Source: VRUE01 sp963703235 (GTDB taxonomy: Bacteria; Actinomycetota; Thermoleophilia; Solirubrobacterales; 70-9). From it: a stretch of DNA of 64,000 nucleotides. A model generated the notes under the pieces. The model saw only the letters and a program-made list of their open reading frames with translations. It made no database searches and was not told the DNA's origin. Made by a program: the position numbers and the translations under genes. Numbering within the stretch: the stretch's first letter is position 1; each line of letters opens with the position of its first letter. Positions 42,086-50,770 of the stretch are shown one piece after another. The DNA is taken from contig OY969802.1 of the NCBI GenBank assembly GCA_963703235.1, positions 1,178,001 through 1,242,000 of the forward strand, in the 5' to 3' direction.

Positions 42086-44269
42086 TCAGCCTTCGGCAAA
42101 CGCGCCGCGTTCGGGACAGCCGTCGGGGTCGAGCTCCCCGATCACCTCGAAGACGTAGTCCGGCTGCGGGGTGATGTCGGGCTCTTCGACCACCAGCTCC
42201 AGCGCCGGGTCGGTTTTCAGCCAGGCGTAGACCGGATACCAGTAGGGCGACTCGGGGAAGTCCTGCGTCGCCCGGCTGACGATCAGGTAGTCGTAGTCGC
42301 CTTCGTTGACGAGGTTACGGAAGGAGCGGCAGGTGGTCGCCAGGCGGTACTGGCCCTGCGGCCCCTCGGCCCCTATGTACTGGACGTAGTTGTCGAGGTT
42401 GGCGCCGTAGAAGCCGTACTGGCCGAAGAAGACCTCGCCCGAGCCGGCGATGCCGATCCGCTTCTCGTGCAGGTCGTGGGCGAAGGCGTAGGCCTCCTGC
42501 GGCCCGCCGTCCTGCAGGAACGGGGTCGTGCGCTGGTAGTGCTGGTTGTAGTACTGGACCTCCTGGGCGCGGCCGAGCACGACCGCGAACAGCAGGATCG
42601 TCCCCGCCCCGATCGCGACGAAGCCGCGGCTGACGCGGCGGCGGGAGCGCAGCAACCCCAGTGCCCCCGGCGCCCAAACCAGGGCGAGGGTGAGGAAGAT
42701 CGTGCCGACGATGTAGTCCGGGTACCAGCGCGGCGTGGTCAGGACCATCAGCGCGTAGACCGCGGTGAGGAAGAGCAGCGTCTGCCAGGCTCGGTGCTCC
42801 GGCGCCCGCAGGGGACGCGCAATTGGCAGCAGCGTCAGGGCCAGGATCAGGCCCGGCATCAGGTAGCGGGTGTTGGTGAAGAACCCAGTCGGCGAGCCCT
42901 CCTGGCCAGCCGCGGTCAGCGGCGTGACGATGTAGACCGCCGCCGTCAGCAGGGCGGCCGCGGCCAGCACCCGCAGGACGAGGTTGCGCGAGCGCAGCGC
43001 GATGAAGACCGCGGCGGCGACGGCGGCGATCAGGATCAGCGGCCAGAACGGACCGAGCGCGTTCTCCAGCTCGGGGAAGAACCAGCGGCGGTAGATCGTC
43101 GGCTCGAACAGGTAGTCGGCGACGGCAAAGCGCGGCCGTGGGTCGAGCGGCATCTGGTCGGGCCGGGGCAGGTTGAGCGGCCCCCAGCCGATCTGCGGGA
43201 TCGGGTTGCCGCCGGTGTGGATCGCCGCCCGCACGTACCAGTAACCGCCGACGACGAAGGCGGGGATGCCGATCGCGGCGGCGGTCATCAGACGGCGGCC
43301 GGCGCCGCTGACGACCACCATCCCGACCGCGATCGCGCCGACCGGCGCCAGCAGCGGCAGCTTCACCGAGACCGCCAGCCCGGCGGCGATGCCGGCCATG
43401 ATCAGCGGTCCCTTGTCGAGCAGGGGTGCGTCCCGCTCCGGCGTGTCCTCGACCGCGCCGGCGTCCGGCGCGCGGCGCTGGTGCCCGTTGATCAGGAAGG
43501 CGGCGAAGGCAAGCAGGAAGGCGAGGCCCATGATGTCGTTGCGCCCCTCGCCCGGCTGGGTCTCGATCATCACCCCGGCCGAGAAGACGATCGCCGCCGC
43601 GACCAGGGTCGCCGGTCCCACTCGGTAGGGACGGCCGACGCACCAGGCGGCCAGCAGCCCGATCGAGAGCCAGACCATGTTGATCAGCGGCGAGAGCCAG
43701 TCGGTCTTGAAGAGGACGATGCCGGCGGCGTGGACGAGCTCGGAGCTGCCCGGGTAGAACCAGGCGGCCAGCCGCAGCGGGTCGGTGAAGTGGAGCGGCA
43801 CGGTCGAGGCGTCCTGGGCGATCCGGCCCGAGAAGGGCATGTGGTACCAGGTGGTGTCGCCGCCGAACATGCCGTGGTCGAGCGCCAGCTGCGAGGGGAA
43901 GGTCCACTCGGCGACGACCCAGGAGGCGACGCCGAGCGCGATCAGCAGCGCCGCCATCTGCACCTGCGGCGCGCTGACTTCCCGGTTGCCGGCGGGCGCC
44001 ATCGCCCGGCCCAACTGCGCCGCGCCAAGACCGACCGCGATGCAGACGACGATCGTCCAACCGAGGGTGAGGATGCTGAGCGTGCCCAACAGCTGCAGGG
44101 CGAGGATCAGGAGAGCGGTGGCGAGGGTCGCGTCGGCCAGCCGCGCCAGGGCGCCGGAGAACTCGGGCACGATCCAGCGCCGCAGCCAGTAGCCGCCGAG
44201 GGCGAGCGCCGAGACGATGCCGATCGTCGCCAGGCAGCCGCCGATGTAGGAGCCGAAGGACGGGGTCAC
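42086..44269 (-). CDS. Large polytopic membrane protein, GT-C glycosyltransferase-like
   Basis: 727 residues with about a dozen hydrophobic helices and a soluble C-terminal domain (about 590-727, LDNYVQYIGAEGPQGQYRLA). An acidic loop after the third or fourth helix (DHGMFGGDTTWYHMPFSGRI) has the look of the catalytic Asp loop of GT-C enzymes using lipid-linked sugars. Family members are often annotated only as membrane proteins, so transferase function is inference. Confidence 0.75.
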   Translation of the reverse strand: MTPSFGSYIGGCLATIGIVSALALGGYWLRRWIVPEFSGALARLADATLATALLILALQLLGTLSILTLGWTIVVCIAVGLGAAQLGRAMAPAGNREVSAPQVQMAALLIALGVASWVVAEWTFPSQLALDHGMFGGDTTWYHMPFSGRIAQDASTVPLHFTDPLRLAAWFYPGSSELVHAAGIVLFKTDWLSPLINMVWLSIGLLAAWCVGRPYRVGPATLVAAAIVFSAGVMIETQPGEGRNDIMGLAFLLAFAAFLINGHQRRAPDAGAVEDTPERDAPLLDKGPLIMAGIAAGLAVSVKLPLLAPVGAIAVGMVVVSGAGRRLMTAAAIGIPAFVVGGYWYVRAAIHTGGNPIPQIGWGPLNLPRPDQMPLDPRPRFAVADYLFEPTIYRRWFFPELENALGPFWPLILIAAVAAAVFIALRSRNLVLRVLAAAALLTAAVYIVTPLTAAGQEGSPTGFFTNTRYLMPGLILALTLLPIARPLRAPEHRAWQTLLFLTAVYALMVLTTPRWYPDYIVGTIFLTLALVWAPGALGLLRSRRRVSRGFVAIGAGTILLFAVVLGRAQEVQYYNQHYQRTTPFLQDGGPQEAYAFAHDLHEKRIGIAGSGEVFFGQYGFYGANLDNYVQYIGAEGPQGQYRLATTCRSFRNLVNEGDYDYLIVSRATQDFPESPYWYPVYAWLKTDPALELVVEEPDITPQPDYVFEVIGELDPDGCPERGAFAEG

Positions 44270-44306
44270 CGGCGCGGGATGCTATTCGCAGCGCCGGGCG
44301 CGCGAA

Positions 44307-44960
44307 CTAGGAGGCAGGCGAGGGGATGCGGCAGGAAACGCCGGTGCCGGCGAGCCCGCAGTAGCCGTTCGGGACCTTGTGCAGGTACTGCTGGTGGTAG
44401 TCCTCGGCGTAGTAGAAGGGGCCGGCCGGCTCGACCTCGGTCGTGATCGGCTCGTGGCCGGCGGCCCGCAAGGCCTCCTCGTAGGCGCGCCGCGCCATCT
44501 CGGCCGTCTCCGCCTGGGCGTCACTGGTCGTGTAGATGCCCGAGCGGTACTGGGTGCCGATGTCGTTGCCCTGGCGCATGCCCTGGGTCGGGTCGTGCTC
44601 CTCGAAGAAGATCTTGAGCAGGTCGGCGTAGGCGACCCGCTCGGGGTCGAAGGCGACCAGGACGGCCTCGGCGTGGCCGGTCCGCCCCGAGCAGACCTCC
44701 TCGTAGGTCGGGTGCGGGGTGGTCCCGTTCATGTAGCCGACGGCCGTCGTGTAGACGCCGTCGAGATCCCAGAACAGGCGCTCGGCGCCCCAGAAGCAGC
44801 CGAGCGCGAAGTGGGCCGTCTCGATCCCGTCCGGGAAGGGCGGCTGCAGCGGCGTGCCCAGCACGGCGTGGCGCTCGGGAACCTCGAAGGCCGGCTTGCT
44901 GCGCCCGGGCAGCGCCTCCTCGGGCGCCGGCATCCGCGTCTTCGAGCTGCCCCAAAGCAT
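44307..44960 (-). CDS. msrA: Peptide-methionine (S)-S-oxide reductase
   Basis: Repairs S-epimers of methionine sulfoxide using thioredoxin. 217 residues with the catalytic Cys in HFALGCFWGAERLFWDL, plus GYMNGTTPHPTYEEVCSGRT, FFEEHDPTQGMRQGNDIGTQ and the resolving Cys region near the end (NGYCGLAGTGVSC). ATG at 44960 (MLWGSSKTRMP) matches the family's usual N-terminus; an in-frame ATG at 44987 has a better placed GAGG and is an alternative. Confidence 0.93.
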   Translation of the reverse strand: MLWGSSKTRMPAPEEALPGRSKPAFEVPERHAVLGTPLQPPFPDGIETAHFALGCFWGAERLFWDLDGVYTTAVGYMNGTTPHPTYEEVCSGRTGHAEAVLVAFDPERVAYADLLKIFFEEHDPTQGMRQGNDIGTQYRSGIYTTSDAQAETAEMARRAYEEALRAAGHEPITTEVEPAGPFYYAEDYHQQYLHKVPNGYCGLAGTGVSCRIPSPAS

Positions 44961-44985
44961 CCTCCCCACAAGGTAGCGTCCGCCC

Positions 44986-45261
44986 ATCGGCTGCCTCGTC
45001 CTGCTCTTCGCGCTGATCTCGCCGCGGCTGGCGCTGTTCGTGCTGTGGCTGTTCGGCGACCTGCTCAGCCGTTCCTTCGACAGCTGGCTGCTGCCGTTGC
45101 TGGGCTTCTTCCTGCTGCCGTGGACGACCCTCGCCTACGCCCTGCTCTGGGCCTCCTCCGACGGCGTCCTCGGCATCGAGTGGTTCTTCGTCGCCTTCGC
45201 CTTCCTGATCGACGTCGGCGCCTTCGCCGGCGGCGACCGGCGGCGGCGCGCCGAGGCCTGA
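44986..45261 (+). CDS. Small hydrophobic membrane protein, start codon atypical
   Basis: About 91 residues: CLVLLFALISPRLALFVLWL, RSFDSWLLPLLGFFLLPWTT, then IEWFFVAFAFLIDVGAFAGG and a basic tail, three membrane helices. Actinobacterial relatives usually begin MGCL; here the corresponding codon is ATC at 44986, with a TAG five codons upstream. The first ordinary start is GTG at 45040, which would lose most of the first helix. Function unknown. Divergent overlap with the msrA leader. Confidence 0.6.
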   Translation: MGCLVLLFALISPRLALFVLWLFGDLLSRSFDSWLLPLLGFFLLPWTTLAYALLWASSDGVLGIEWFFVAFAFLIDVGAFAGGDRRRRAEA

Positions 45262-45284
45262 GGCTGCCACGCGCGTCACATTTG

Positions 45285-45299
45285 GCCCCTATGAGGGGC
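45285..45299. terminator. Hairpin between convergent genes
   Basis: GCCCCT-ATG-AGGGGC lies directly after the stop of the minus-strand gene at 45300 and 24 nt past the plus-strand stop at 45261. Short and without a U-run, but its place suits a shared terminator. Confidence 0.35.
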
Positions 45300-45575
45300 T
45301 CAACGCGAATCTGGGTCGGCGTCGACAGGGCAAGCGAGCCTGACGTGCGCCTTGGCGAGGACCATGAACTCGTGCTTCTCGATCCGGCCCCCGTCCAGCG
45401 GCTCGATCTCGACGTCGATCAGCGGAATGAACTCGACTTCGGGTCGGTTGATCGCGTCGGAGAAGCGAGCCTGGTATCCCTCGGCCGGCAGCGTCACGTC
45501 GCCGACGATCGTGTGGCGGTCGGTCTCGAACCTAATCCGCTGCCGTCGCCTCTCGTCGCCGCTGAGCCCGTCCAT
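45300..45575 (-). CDS. Hypothetical small conserved protein
   Basis: 91 residues, mostly beta: RIRFETDRHTIVGDVTLPAE, ARFSDAINRPEVEFIPLIDV, EKHEFMVLAKAHVRLACP. The pattern (hydrolysable loop-free beta-barrel with DAINR and a final hydrophobic strand) recurs in actinobacterial small proteins that I cannot name. Cytoplasmic. Function unknown. Confidence 0.7.
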   Translation of the reverse strand: MDGLSGDERRRQRIRFETDRHTIVGDVTLPAEGYQARFSDAINRPEVEFIPLIDVEIEPLDGGRIEKHEFMVLAKAHVRLACPVDADPDSR

Positions 45576-45655
45576 CGCCTGGCCCTATCGGCATTTACAG
45601 GGATAAAGCCGACCGGACAACCGTCCACCTCGGCATGGCCAGAAGGCCGAGGAGA

Positions 45656-46435
45656 TCAAGCCTCGCCAGCCGTGACGCCGTAATACTGCTCTCTGAGCTC
45701 TTCGCACACTCGCAGTATTTTCTCTACCCAGTCGGTCGTGACGCTGCTGCGCAACTCTATGAATGACTCACCGTCTCCCCCCGGATCCCAGCAGAATCCC
45801 TGGGGCACATGACCCTTCCTCATCGGGTCGTAGATGACGAAGTTTCCCGCCGTGTAGGGAATCTTCCGCCAGTCGTCGTCCGGCAGGAAGAGGGTTTGCA
45901 GGCGGGAATCGCCATCGAGGAGATCGAGCTCGTCGCGCAACCGCTTGAATTTGAGGTAGAGATTCGCCGCCTCGGGCGCTATGTACACGTACTCGATCTT
46001 GCGCTCGTGGATGTTTCGATGGACGGTCTTGAGGAACGGAGCGGCCCGCGCGACCTCGGAGTCGAAGTTCTGCCCGACGATCCAAATCGTCTCGACGTCG
46101 ATCCGACTCTCGTATTTGGACAGCTCCTCCTGCGTCAGGCCATCGCGCCCTTCGGCTTGGATCAAGAGGGCATGACCGATGTCACCGATGGTGGCTTCCA
46201 TACGACGAACGACGGCTTCCGCGCGGTTCGCGTAGTACCGGCTCACCACCACGGCGCAAACCGTGGAGACGACCGCGGCCACCGCAACCGTCAGCAGGGC
46301 GATCAGCCAGGGGTCACGATCCTCAGTCAGGAACAATCCGAGCAGGAGGACCGCCGCCGGAGCAAGAAACTGAGCGACGACGAGGAACGCTCGCGTCCAG
46401 ATCCGCTTCTCCCCGCCTGACTCGTCGTCTCCCAT
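45656..46435 (-). CDS. Hypothetical membrane protein with PLD-like or effector-like cytosolic domain
   Basis: 259 residues from ATG 46435. Two N-terminal membrane helices (AFLVVAQFLAPAAVLLLGLF; LIALLTVAVAAVVSTVCAVV), then a cytoplasmic alpha/beta domain with IDVETIWIVGQNFDSEVARA, RKIEYVYIAPEAANLYLKFK and GNFVIYDPMRKGHVPQGF. No catalytic motif recognised (no HxK). Function unknown; membrane-tethered sensor is one option. Confidence 0.65.
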   Translation of the reverse strand: MGDDESGGEKRIWTRAFLVVAQFLAPAAVLLLGLFLTEDRDPWLIALLTVAVAAVVSTVCAVVVSRYYANRAEAVVRRMEATIGDIGHALLIQAEGRDGLTQEELSKYESRIDVETIWIVGQNFDSEVARAAPFLKTVHRNIHERKIEYVYIAPEAANLYLKFKRLRDELDLLDGDSRLQTLFLPDDDWRKIPYTAGNFVIYDPMRKGHVPQGFCWDPGGDGESFIELRSSVTTDWVEKILRVCEELREQYYGVTAGEA

Positions 46436-46509
46436 GGCTACCGGGCACAGCTTATGCCGTACCTGACTACTCCGGCATCGAGAGAGCGGCCGCCTCCGAG
46501 AGGCGCCGG

Positions 46510-47490
46510 CTAGCTGCCTTCGGGCGCGCCGAGAAGGACGGCGCAGACGGGAACGGTCATCGAGGTCGGTCCCCACAGGCCGGCGGCCGTCGCAAGCCCG
46601 CGGTCGAAGGCGCCGACCCCCGCCATGCCCACCACCACGGCCGAGAGCGCGACCTCCTCTGCCTCCAGGAGCAACAACTCCGCACGCGCCCCTGCCTCGA
46701 TCATCGCAGCGGCCACGGTGGTGGGATAGCTGTACTTGGACGCCTGCCGGCGCAGATCGGCCACGAGCACGATCGCGCACGCCGCCTCTGCCGCCCAGGC
46801 CTGGCCGCCGAACAGCCGATCGAACGGCACCGAGTGGCCCTCCTCGTGCGCCAGCCCGTGCTCTTGCGGCAAGTAGCGATAGGTGCCCGCCTCCAGGCCC
46901 TGCACATCTCGTGAAACCACGCAGGCGTCATAGGTGTTCAGTGCTCCGGACGACGGGGCGGCGGTCAGCGGCAGCCTCCGCCCATTGTCGGCAATCCGCT
47001 CGCCCGTTATGCCGAATCCCGCTCGCAGGCACCGTGCCAGCTGCATCAACGCGACTGGCTCCGCGCCGAATGCCCGACGACTTCGGCGGCGCTCCAGAAG
47101 GCCCGTGAGCACACTGTCCGGCGGATCCGGAAGCACGGTGACGTCGCCGTTCGGCTCGGGCAGCAGACGCGTGTCCGTCGCTTCGCGTTCGTGCCTGGTG
47201 TTCAGCTCCGTCTCTGGATCCGCGAATGAGGCCGCCTGGTACCCGAACATCAAGGCTGCCGCGACAGGGCCCCAGGCCCACGGGGCATGAAAACGCTCGA
47301 GCTCCTCGAGCCGATCCGACGGAAGCAGTATCCCCAGCTCCATGGCGTCGGCAACGATCGCCTCGGGATCCTCCACCCCGGCGCCGCGCAGCCTGGCGCG
47401 CAGCAGCTGGTCGTCGCCATCCGCGCCCAGCAACGCCTCGGCGACGGGCCAGGTGCAGTTCAAGATCTCCAGCGAAGTGACGCTCTTCAC
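46510..47490 (-). CDS. SagB-type nitroreductase-family oxidoreductase
   Basis: 326 residues. N-terminal helical part (about 1-95), then an FMN nitroreductase fold: LLERRRSRRAFGAEPVALMQ, PSSGALNTYDACVVSRDVQG, LEAGTYRYLPQEHGL and KYSYPTTVAAAMIEAGARAE. These are marks of the SagB/ThcOx group, which in RiPP clusters oxidises azolines to azoles. No YcaO, cyclodehydratase partner or peptidase is nearby. GTG at 47490 was used. Function as a stand-alone enzyme is unknown. Confidence 0.82.
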   Translation of the reverse strand: MKSVTSLEILNCTWPVAEALLGADGDDQLLRARLRGAGVEDPEAIVADAMELGILLPSDRLEELERFHAPWAWGPVAAALMFGYQAASFADPETELNTRHEREATDTRLLPEPNGDVTVLPDPPDSVLTGLLERRRSRRAFGAEPVALMQLARCLRAGFGITGERIADNGRRLPLTAAPSSGALNTYDACVVSRDVQGLEAGTYRYLPQEHGLAHEEGHSVPFDRLFGGQAWAAEAACAIVLVADLRRQASKYSYPTTVAAAMIEAGARAELLLLEAEEVALSAVVVGMAGVGAFDRGLATAAGLWGPTSMTVPVCAVLLGAPEGS

Positions 47491-47866
47491 GGCAAGGCCT
47501 TCGCCCCTGGGCCATGCGACGACGTACGGGTTCTTGAAAAGCCCGTCGCCTATGGAAGCTGCCCCCTCAGCCCGAAGCTCGGGGGCTGCCGAAAGAGGAG
47601 GGCCGGTCTACCGCGACTGGCTCGGGACCGGCGTGCCTGGCGAGATTGAGGGAGGGATGGAACTCGAATTCCCGGGAGGCGTGAGAGCTCGTCGATTTCG
47701 GTGGACGGTGAATGCCTTGCCCGTCGCCCCATGAGCGCTCGCTGCTGACCGAGGTTCCCATCCGGATCGACACTATAGGAGACACTGGTCGAGATTGCCC
47801 GCAGTGGGAGGTGCCTCCGCTGCCGCCCATTTGCTCAGTCGACTGCCTCGCGTGAGAGCTTTTCGA
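47491..47866. other. Intergenic region, no supported gene
   Basis: 376 nt between the SagB-type gene and tRNA-Pro. Short open frames exist on both strands (for example minus 47550-47732) but their products look like chance translations. I searched for a short Cys/Ser/Thr-rich precursor peptide and saw none. Confidence 0.5.
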
Positions 47867-47940
47867 TCGGGGCGCCCGGATTCGAACCGGGGACCTCGGC
47901 CACCCAAAGGCCGCGCGCTACCAGGCTGCGCCACGCCCCG
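47867..47940 (-). tRNA. tRNA-Pro (anticodon TGG)
   Basis: Minus-strand cloverleaf: acceptor CGGGGCG/CGCCCCG with discriminator A, D arm GGCGCAGCCTGGTAGCGC, anticodon stem CGGCC/GGCCG with loop TTTGGGT (anticodon TGG), T arm CCCCGG-TTCGAAT-CCGGG. CCA is not encoded. Confidence 0.95.
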
Positions 47941-48013
47941 CTGCGTCCCAGTCTAGAGCCGGATCGGCGGGCGGGCGCTGGCGCCCGCGGCCAACCGTTA
48001 GCGTTCTCGCCCG

Positions 48014-49303
48014 ATGGCCGACGTGCGCCCGATCTTCGCCACCCGCTACGACCTCGACGTAGTTGGGTCGCTCGACGCGGTGGCAGCGCCGCCCTATGAC
48101 GTAATCGACGCGCGGCAACGAGCGGTGCTGCTGGAGCGTTCGCAGTACAACGCGGTCGCGATCGACCTGCCGAAACCGTACGGTGAGACCGGGCCGCAGG
48201 AGACCGGCGACAACCCCTACCGGCGCGCGGCGGAGACGATGGACGCCTGGCGCGAGGCCGGCGCCCTCGTCGCCGATGCCGAGCCGGCGATCTGGGCGAT
48301 GACCCAAGACTACACCGGGCCCGACGGGGCGCCGCGGACCCGCCACGGCATCCTCGCCCGGGTCCGCGTCGAGGACTTCGAGGCGGGGCAGATCCTCCCC
48401 CACGAGCGCACCCTGCCGGGGCCGAAGCAGGACCGGCTCGACCTCACCCGCGCCACCCGCCACAACCTCTCGCCGATCTTCTCGCTCAGCACCAAGGACC
48501 CCTGGCCGCTGGTGGCGCCGGCGATCGAGGGCGCCGAGCCCTGGGGCGAGGCGAGCGACGCCGGCGGCACCGTGACCCGCGTCTGGCGGGTCGGCGACCC
48601 GGCGATCCAGGCGCAGGTGACAGAGCTGCTCGCCGGCGCGCAGCTGCTGATCGCCGACGGGCACCACCGCTACGAGACCGCAATCGCCTACCGCGACGAG
48701 ATCGGCGGCGAGGGCGACCACGAGCTCACGCTGATGGCGCTGACCGGCCTCGACGACCCGGGTCTCACCGTCTTCCCCACCCACCGCCTGCTCTCCGGCT
48801 TCGCCGGGGACCCGGAGCGCCAGGAGCGCTTCGGCCAGGGCCTGCGCGAGCTGTTCGACGTCACCGAGGTGCCGATCGAGGAGCTCGACCCACGCGGCGA
48901 AGAGGGAGCAGGAGTCTTCGGGTTCATCGACTCGCACCACAAACGTGCCTTCCGCCTGCGGCTGACGGACACGGCGATCGCCGCTCTCGACCAGCAGCTT
49001 GCCGGCAAGCCCGAGGCCTACCGCCGCCTCGACGCAGCGATCCTGGAGACGCTGGTGCTGAAGGGAGTCGCCGGCCTCAGCGAGGACGACATCCTCGCCA
49101 AGCGCGGGCTCGGCTACTCCAAGAGCGTCGAGGACTCGCTGGCGCTGCTCGAGGACGGCACCTACGACGTCGCCTTCATCCTCCGCCCGATCCCGGTCGC
49201 CCAGGTGCGGGCGATCTGCGAAAGCGACGAGAACATGCCGCCGAAGTCGACCTACTTCTTCCCCAAGGTGCTGACGGGCCTCGTCTTCAACCCAGTCGGC
49301 TGA
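48014..49303 (+). CDS. DUF1015 family protein
   Basis: 429 residues, cytoplasmic. Family signatures: VAAPPYDVIDARQRAVLLER near the N-terminus, ILPHERTLPGPKQDRLDL, NLSPIFSLSTKDPW and LLIADGHHRYETAIAYRDEI. The His-His-Arg-Tyr-Glu block is invariant in the family. Biochemical role not established to my knowledge. First of a plus-strand run continuing with the PduO-type enzyme. Confidence 0.9.
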   Translation: MADVRPIFATRYDLDVVGSLDAVAAPPYDVIDARQRAVLLERSQYNAVAIDLPKPYGETGPQETGDNPYRRAAETMDAWREAGALVADAEPAIWAMTQDYTGPDGAPRTRHGILARVRVEDFEAGQILPHERTLPGPKQDRLDLTRATRHNLSPIFSLSTKDPWPLVAPAIEGAEPWGEASDAGGTVTRVWRVGDPAIQAQVTELLAGAQLLIADGHHRYETAIAYRDEIGGEGDHELTLMALTGLDDPGLTVFPTHRLLSGFAGDPERQERFGQGLRELFDVTEVPIEELDPRGEEGAGVFGFIDSHHKRAFRLRLTDTAIAALDQQLAGKPEAYRRLDAAILETLVLKGVAGLSEDDILAKRGLGYSKSVEDSLALLEDGTYDVAFILRPIPVAQVRAICESDENMPPKSTYFFPKVLTGLVFNPVG

Positions 49304-49328
49304 GACAGCCGCGGCGTAGGATCACGCC

Positions 49329-49895
49329 GTGGTCAAGATCTACACCAAGAAGGGCGACGACGGGACGACCTCGCTCTGGTACGGCGGCCGCGTCCCCAAG
49401 CACCACGGCCGCACCGAAGCCTATGGCGCCCTCGACGAGGCCTGCTCGGAGCTGGGCCTCGCCCGCGCCCTCTGCAGTCCGGAGGAGGCGGGACTCGGCG
49501 CCGACATCCTGCGCCTCCAGGACTCGATCTTCGTCGCCGGCGCCGAGCTGGCGACGGCGCCCGAGGCGGCCCAACGGCTCGAAGACGGGGTCAGCCGCAC
49601 CACCGAGGAGATGGTCGCGATGCTCGAGCAGCGGATCGACCACTACATGGGCCAGGTCGAGCTGCCGCCGCAGTTCGTGATCCCCGGCGGCACCCAGCTC
49701 TCGGCTCAGCTCGACGTGGCGCGAACGACGATCCGCCGCGCCGAGCGCCACATCACCGCCCTCAAAGACGGGGGCGAGCCGATCGGCGAGACCGTCATCC
49801 ACTTCGTCAACCGAGCTTCCGACCTCGCCTACGCGATGGCCCGCTTCGCCGACGTCGACGAGCCGGCATTGTTCGAGGGTCGGGGCAGGGCTTAG
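49329..49895 (+). CDS. pduO: Cob(I)alamin adenosyltransferase, PduO type
   Basis: Makes adenosylcobalamin from ATP and reduced cobalamin. 188 residues: ATP-binding N-terminus KIYTKKGDDGTTSLWYGGRV, GRTEAYGALDEACSELGLAR, FVIPGGTQLSAQLDVARTTI with the RRAER helix, and FVNRASDLAYAMARF. All-helical fold by pattern. GTG at 49329. No B12 or B12-dependent enzyme genes adjoin it; it may serve mutases elsewhere. Confidence 0.93.
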   Translation: MVKIYTKKGDDGTTSLWYGGRVPKHHGRTEAYGALDEACSELGLARALCSPEEAGLGADILRLQDSIFVAGAELATAPEAAQRLEDGVSRTTEEMVAMLEQRIDHYMGQVELPPQFVIPGGTQLSAQLDVARTTIRRAERHITALKDGGEPIGETVIHFVNRASDLAYAMARFADVDEPALFEGRGRA

Positions 49896-49912
49896 CGGCG
49901 CGAGACCGCCTG

Positions 49913-50722
49913 ATGGATCTCGGACTGAAGGAACGGGTCTGCGTCGTCACCGGCGCCAGCCGCGGGATCGGGCGTGAGACGGCGCGATTGCTCTGCGCGG
50001 AGGGCGCGAACGTATTGCTGGTCGCGCGCAGCGATGCGCTGCTCACGACCGCTGCCGCGGTGGACGCCGCCGGCGCCGAGGCGGGTGGCCGCGCCGAGTA
50101 CCTGCGTCTCGACGTCACCGACAACGATGCCGGCGAGCGCATGATGGCGACGGCGCAGGAGCGCTTCGGCGGGCTCGACGTCCTGGTCAACAACGCCGGC
50201 GCCGCCCAGTGGCGCGACCTCGACGAGGTCCCGGACGAGGACTGGCGCGCCCAGTACGAGCTGAACGTGATGGCGCCGCTGCACGCGATGCGGGCTGCGA
50301 TCCCGGCGATGGCGGAGCGTGGCTGGGGGCGAGTCGTCAACGTCTGCTCGACCGCCGGCAAGCGCCCCTCGGCGGCGATGCCGGAGTACTCGGTGGCGAA
50401 GGCGGCCGAGCTCTCGCTCTCGCGCCTCTTCGCCGACCGCTACGCAAAACAGGGGGTGCTGGTCAACGCGATCTGCCCCGGCCCGGTCGAAGGCGAGCTG
50501 TGGATGGAGCCGGGCGGCCTGCTCGACCAGTCGCAGGAGATGTCCGGCGCCAGCAGCCGGGAGGAGGCCTTGGCGAACGCTGGGGCGAAGCGGCCGATCG
50601 GCCGACTCGGGACCGTCGAGGAGATCGCCGCCGCGATCGTCTTCCTCTGCTCCGAGCGCGCCTCCTACGTCAGCGGCGCCGCCTGGTCAGTTGACGGCGG
50701 CACGGTGCAGGTGATCATCTGA
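49913..50722 (+). CDS. Classical short-chain dehydrogenase (FabG-like)
   Basis: 269 residues. TGASRGIGRETARLL cofactor loop, NNAGAAQWRDLDEV, Ser in VVNVCSTAGKRPS, catalytic Tyr-Lys in MPEYSVAKAAELSLSRLFAD, and CPGPVEGELW. Complete active site. Substrate unknown; a 3-oxoacyl or hydroxy-compound oxidoreductase. 17 nt after the pduO-type gene. Confidence 0.9.
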   Translation: MDLGLKERVCVVTGASRGIGRETARLLCAEGANVLLVARSDALLTTAAAVDAAGAEAGGRAEYLRLDVTDNDAGERMMATAQERFGGLDVLVNNAGAAQWRDLDEVPDEDWRAQYELNVMAPLHAMRAAIPAMAERGWGRVVNVCSTAGKRPSAAMPEYSVAKAAELSLSRLFADRYAKQGVLVNAICPGPVEGELWMEPGGLLDQSQEMSGASSREEALANAGAKRPIGRLGTVEEIAAAIVFLCSERASYVSGAAWSVDGGTVQVII

Positions 50723-50729
50723 AGCTGGG

Positions 50730-50770
50730 TGTGGCGACTTTCCGATCTATATGAGCGGAAAGTCGCCACA
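50730..50770. repeat. Palindromic element, copy C, overlapping a start codon
   Basis: TGTGGCGACTTTCCG (50730-50744) and CGGAAAGTCGCCACA (50756-50770) pair perfectly over 15 bp around an 11-nt loop. The ATG of the Nudix gene (50751) is in the loop and the first codons form the right arm. The arm GGCGACTTTCC resembles the arms of copy A; the conserved central core of copies A, B and D is missing. Confidence 0.75.

Noticed and set aside
41417..44446. Plus-strand open frame of 1009 codons
   Set aside because: Overlaps the hydrolase gene out of frame and runs antisense to the polytopic membrane protein; composition is shadow-like without any motif.
47491..47866. RiPP precursor peptide upstream of the SagB-type gene
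   Set aside because: The small open frames have no leader/core pattern, no ribosome-binding site and random-looking composition.
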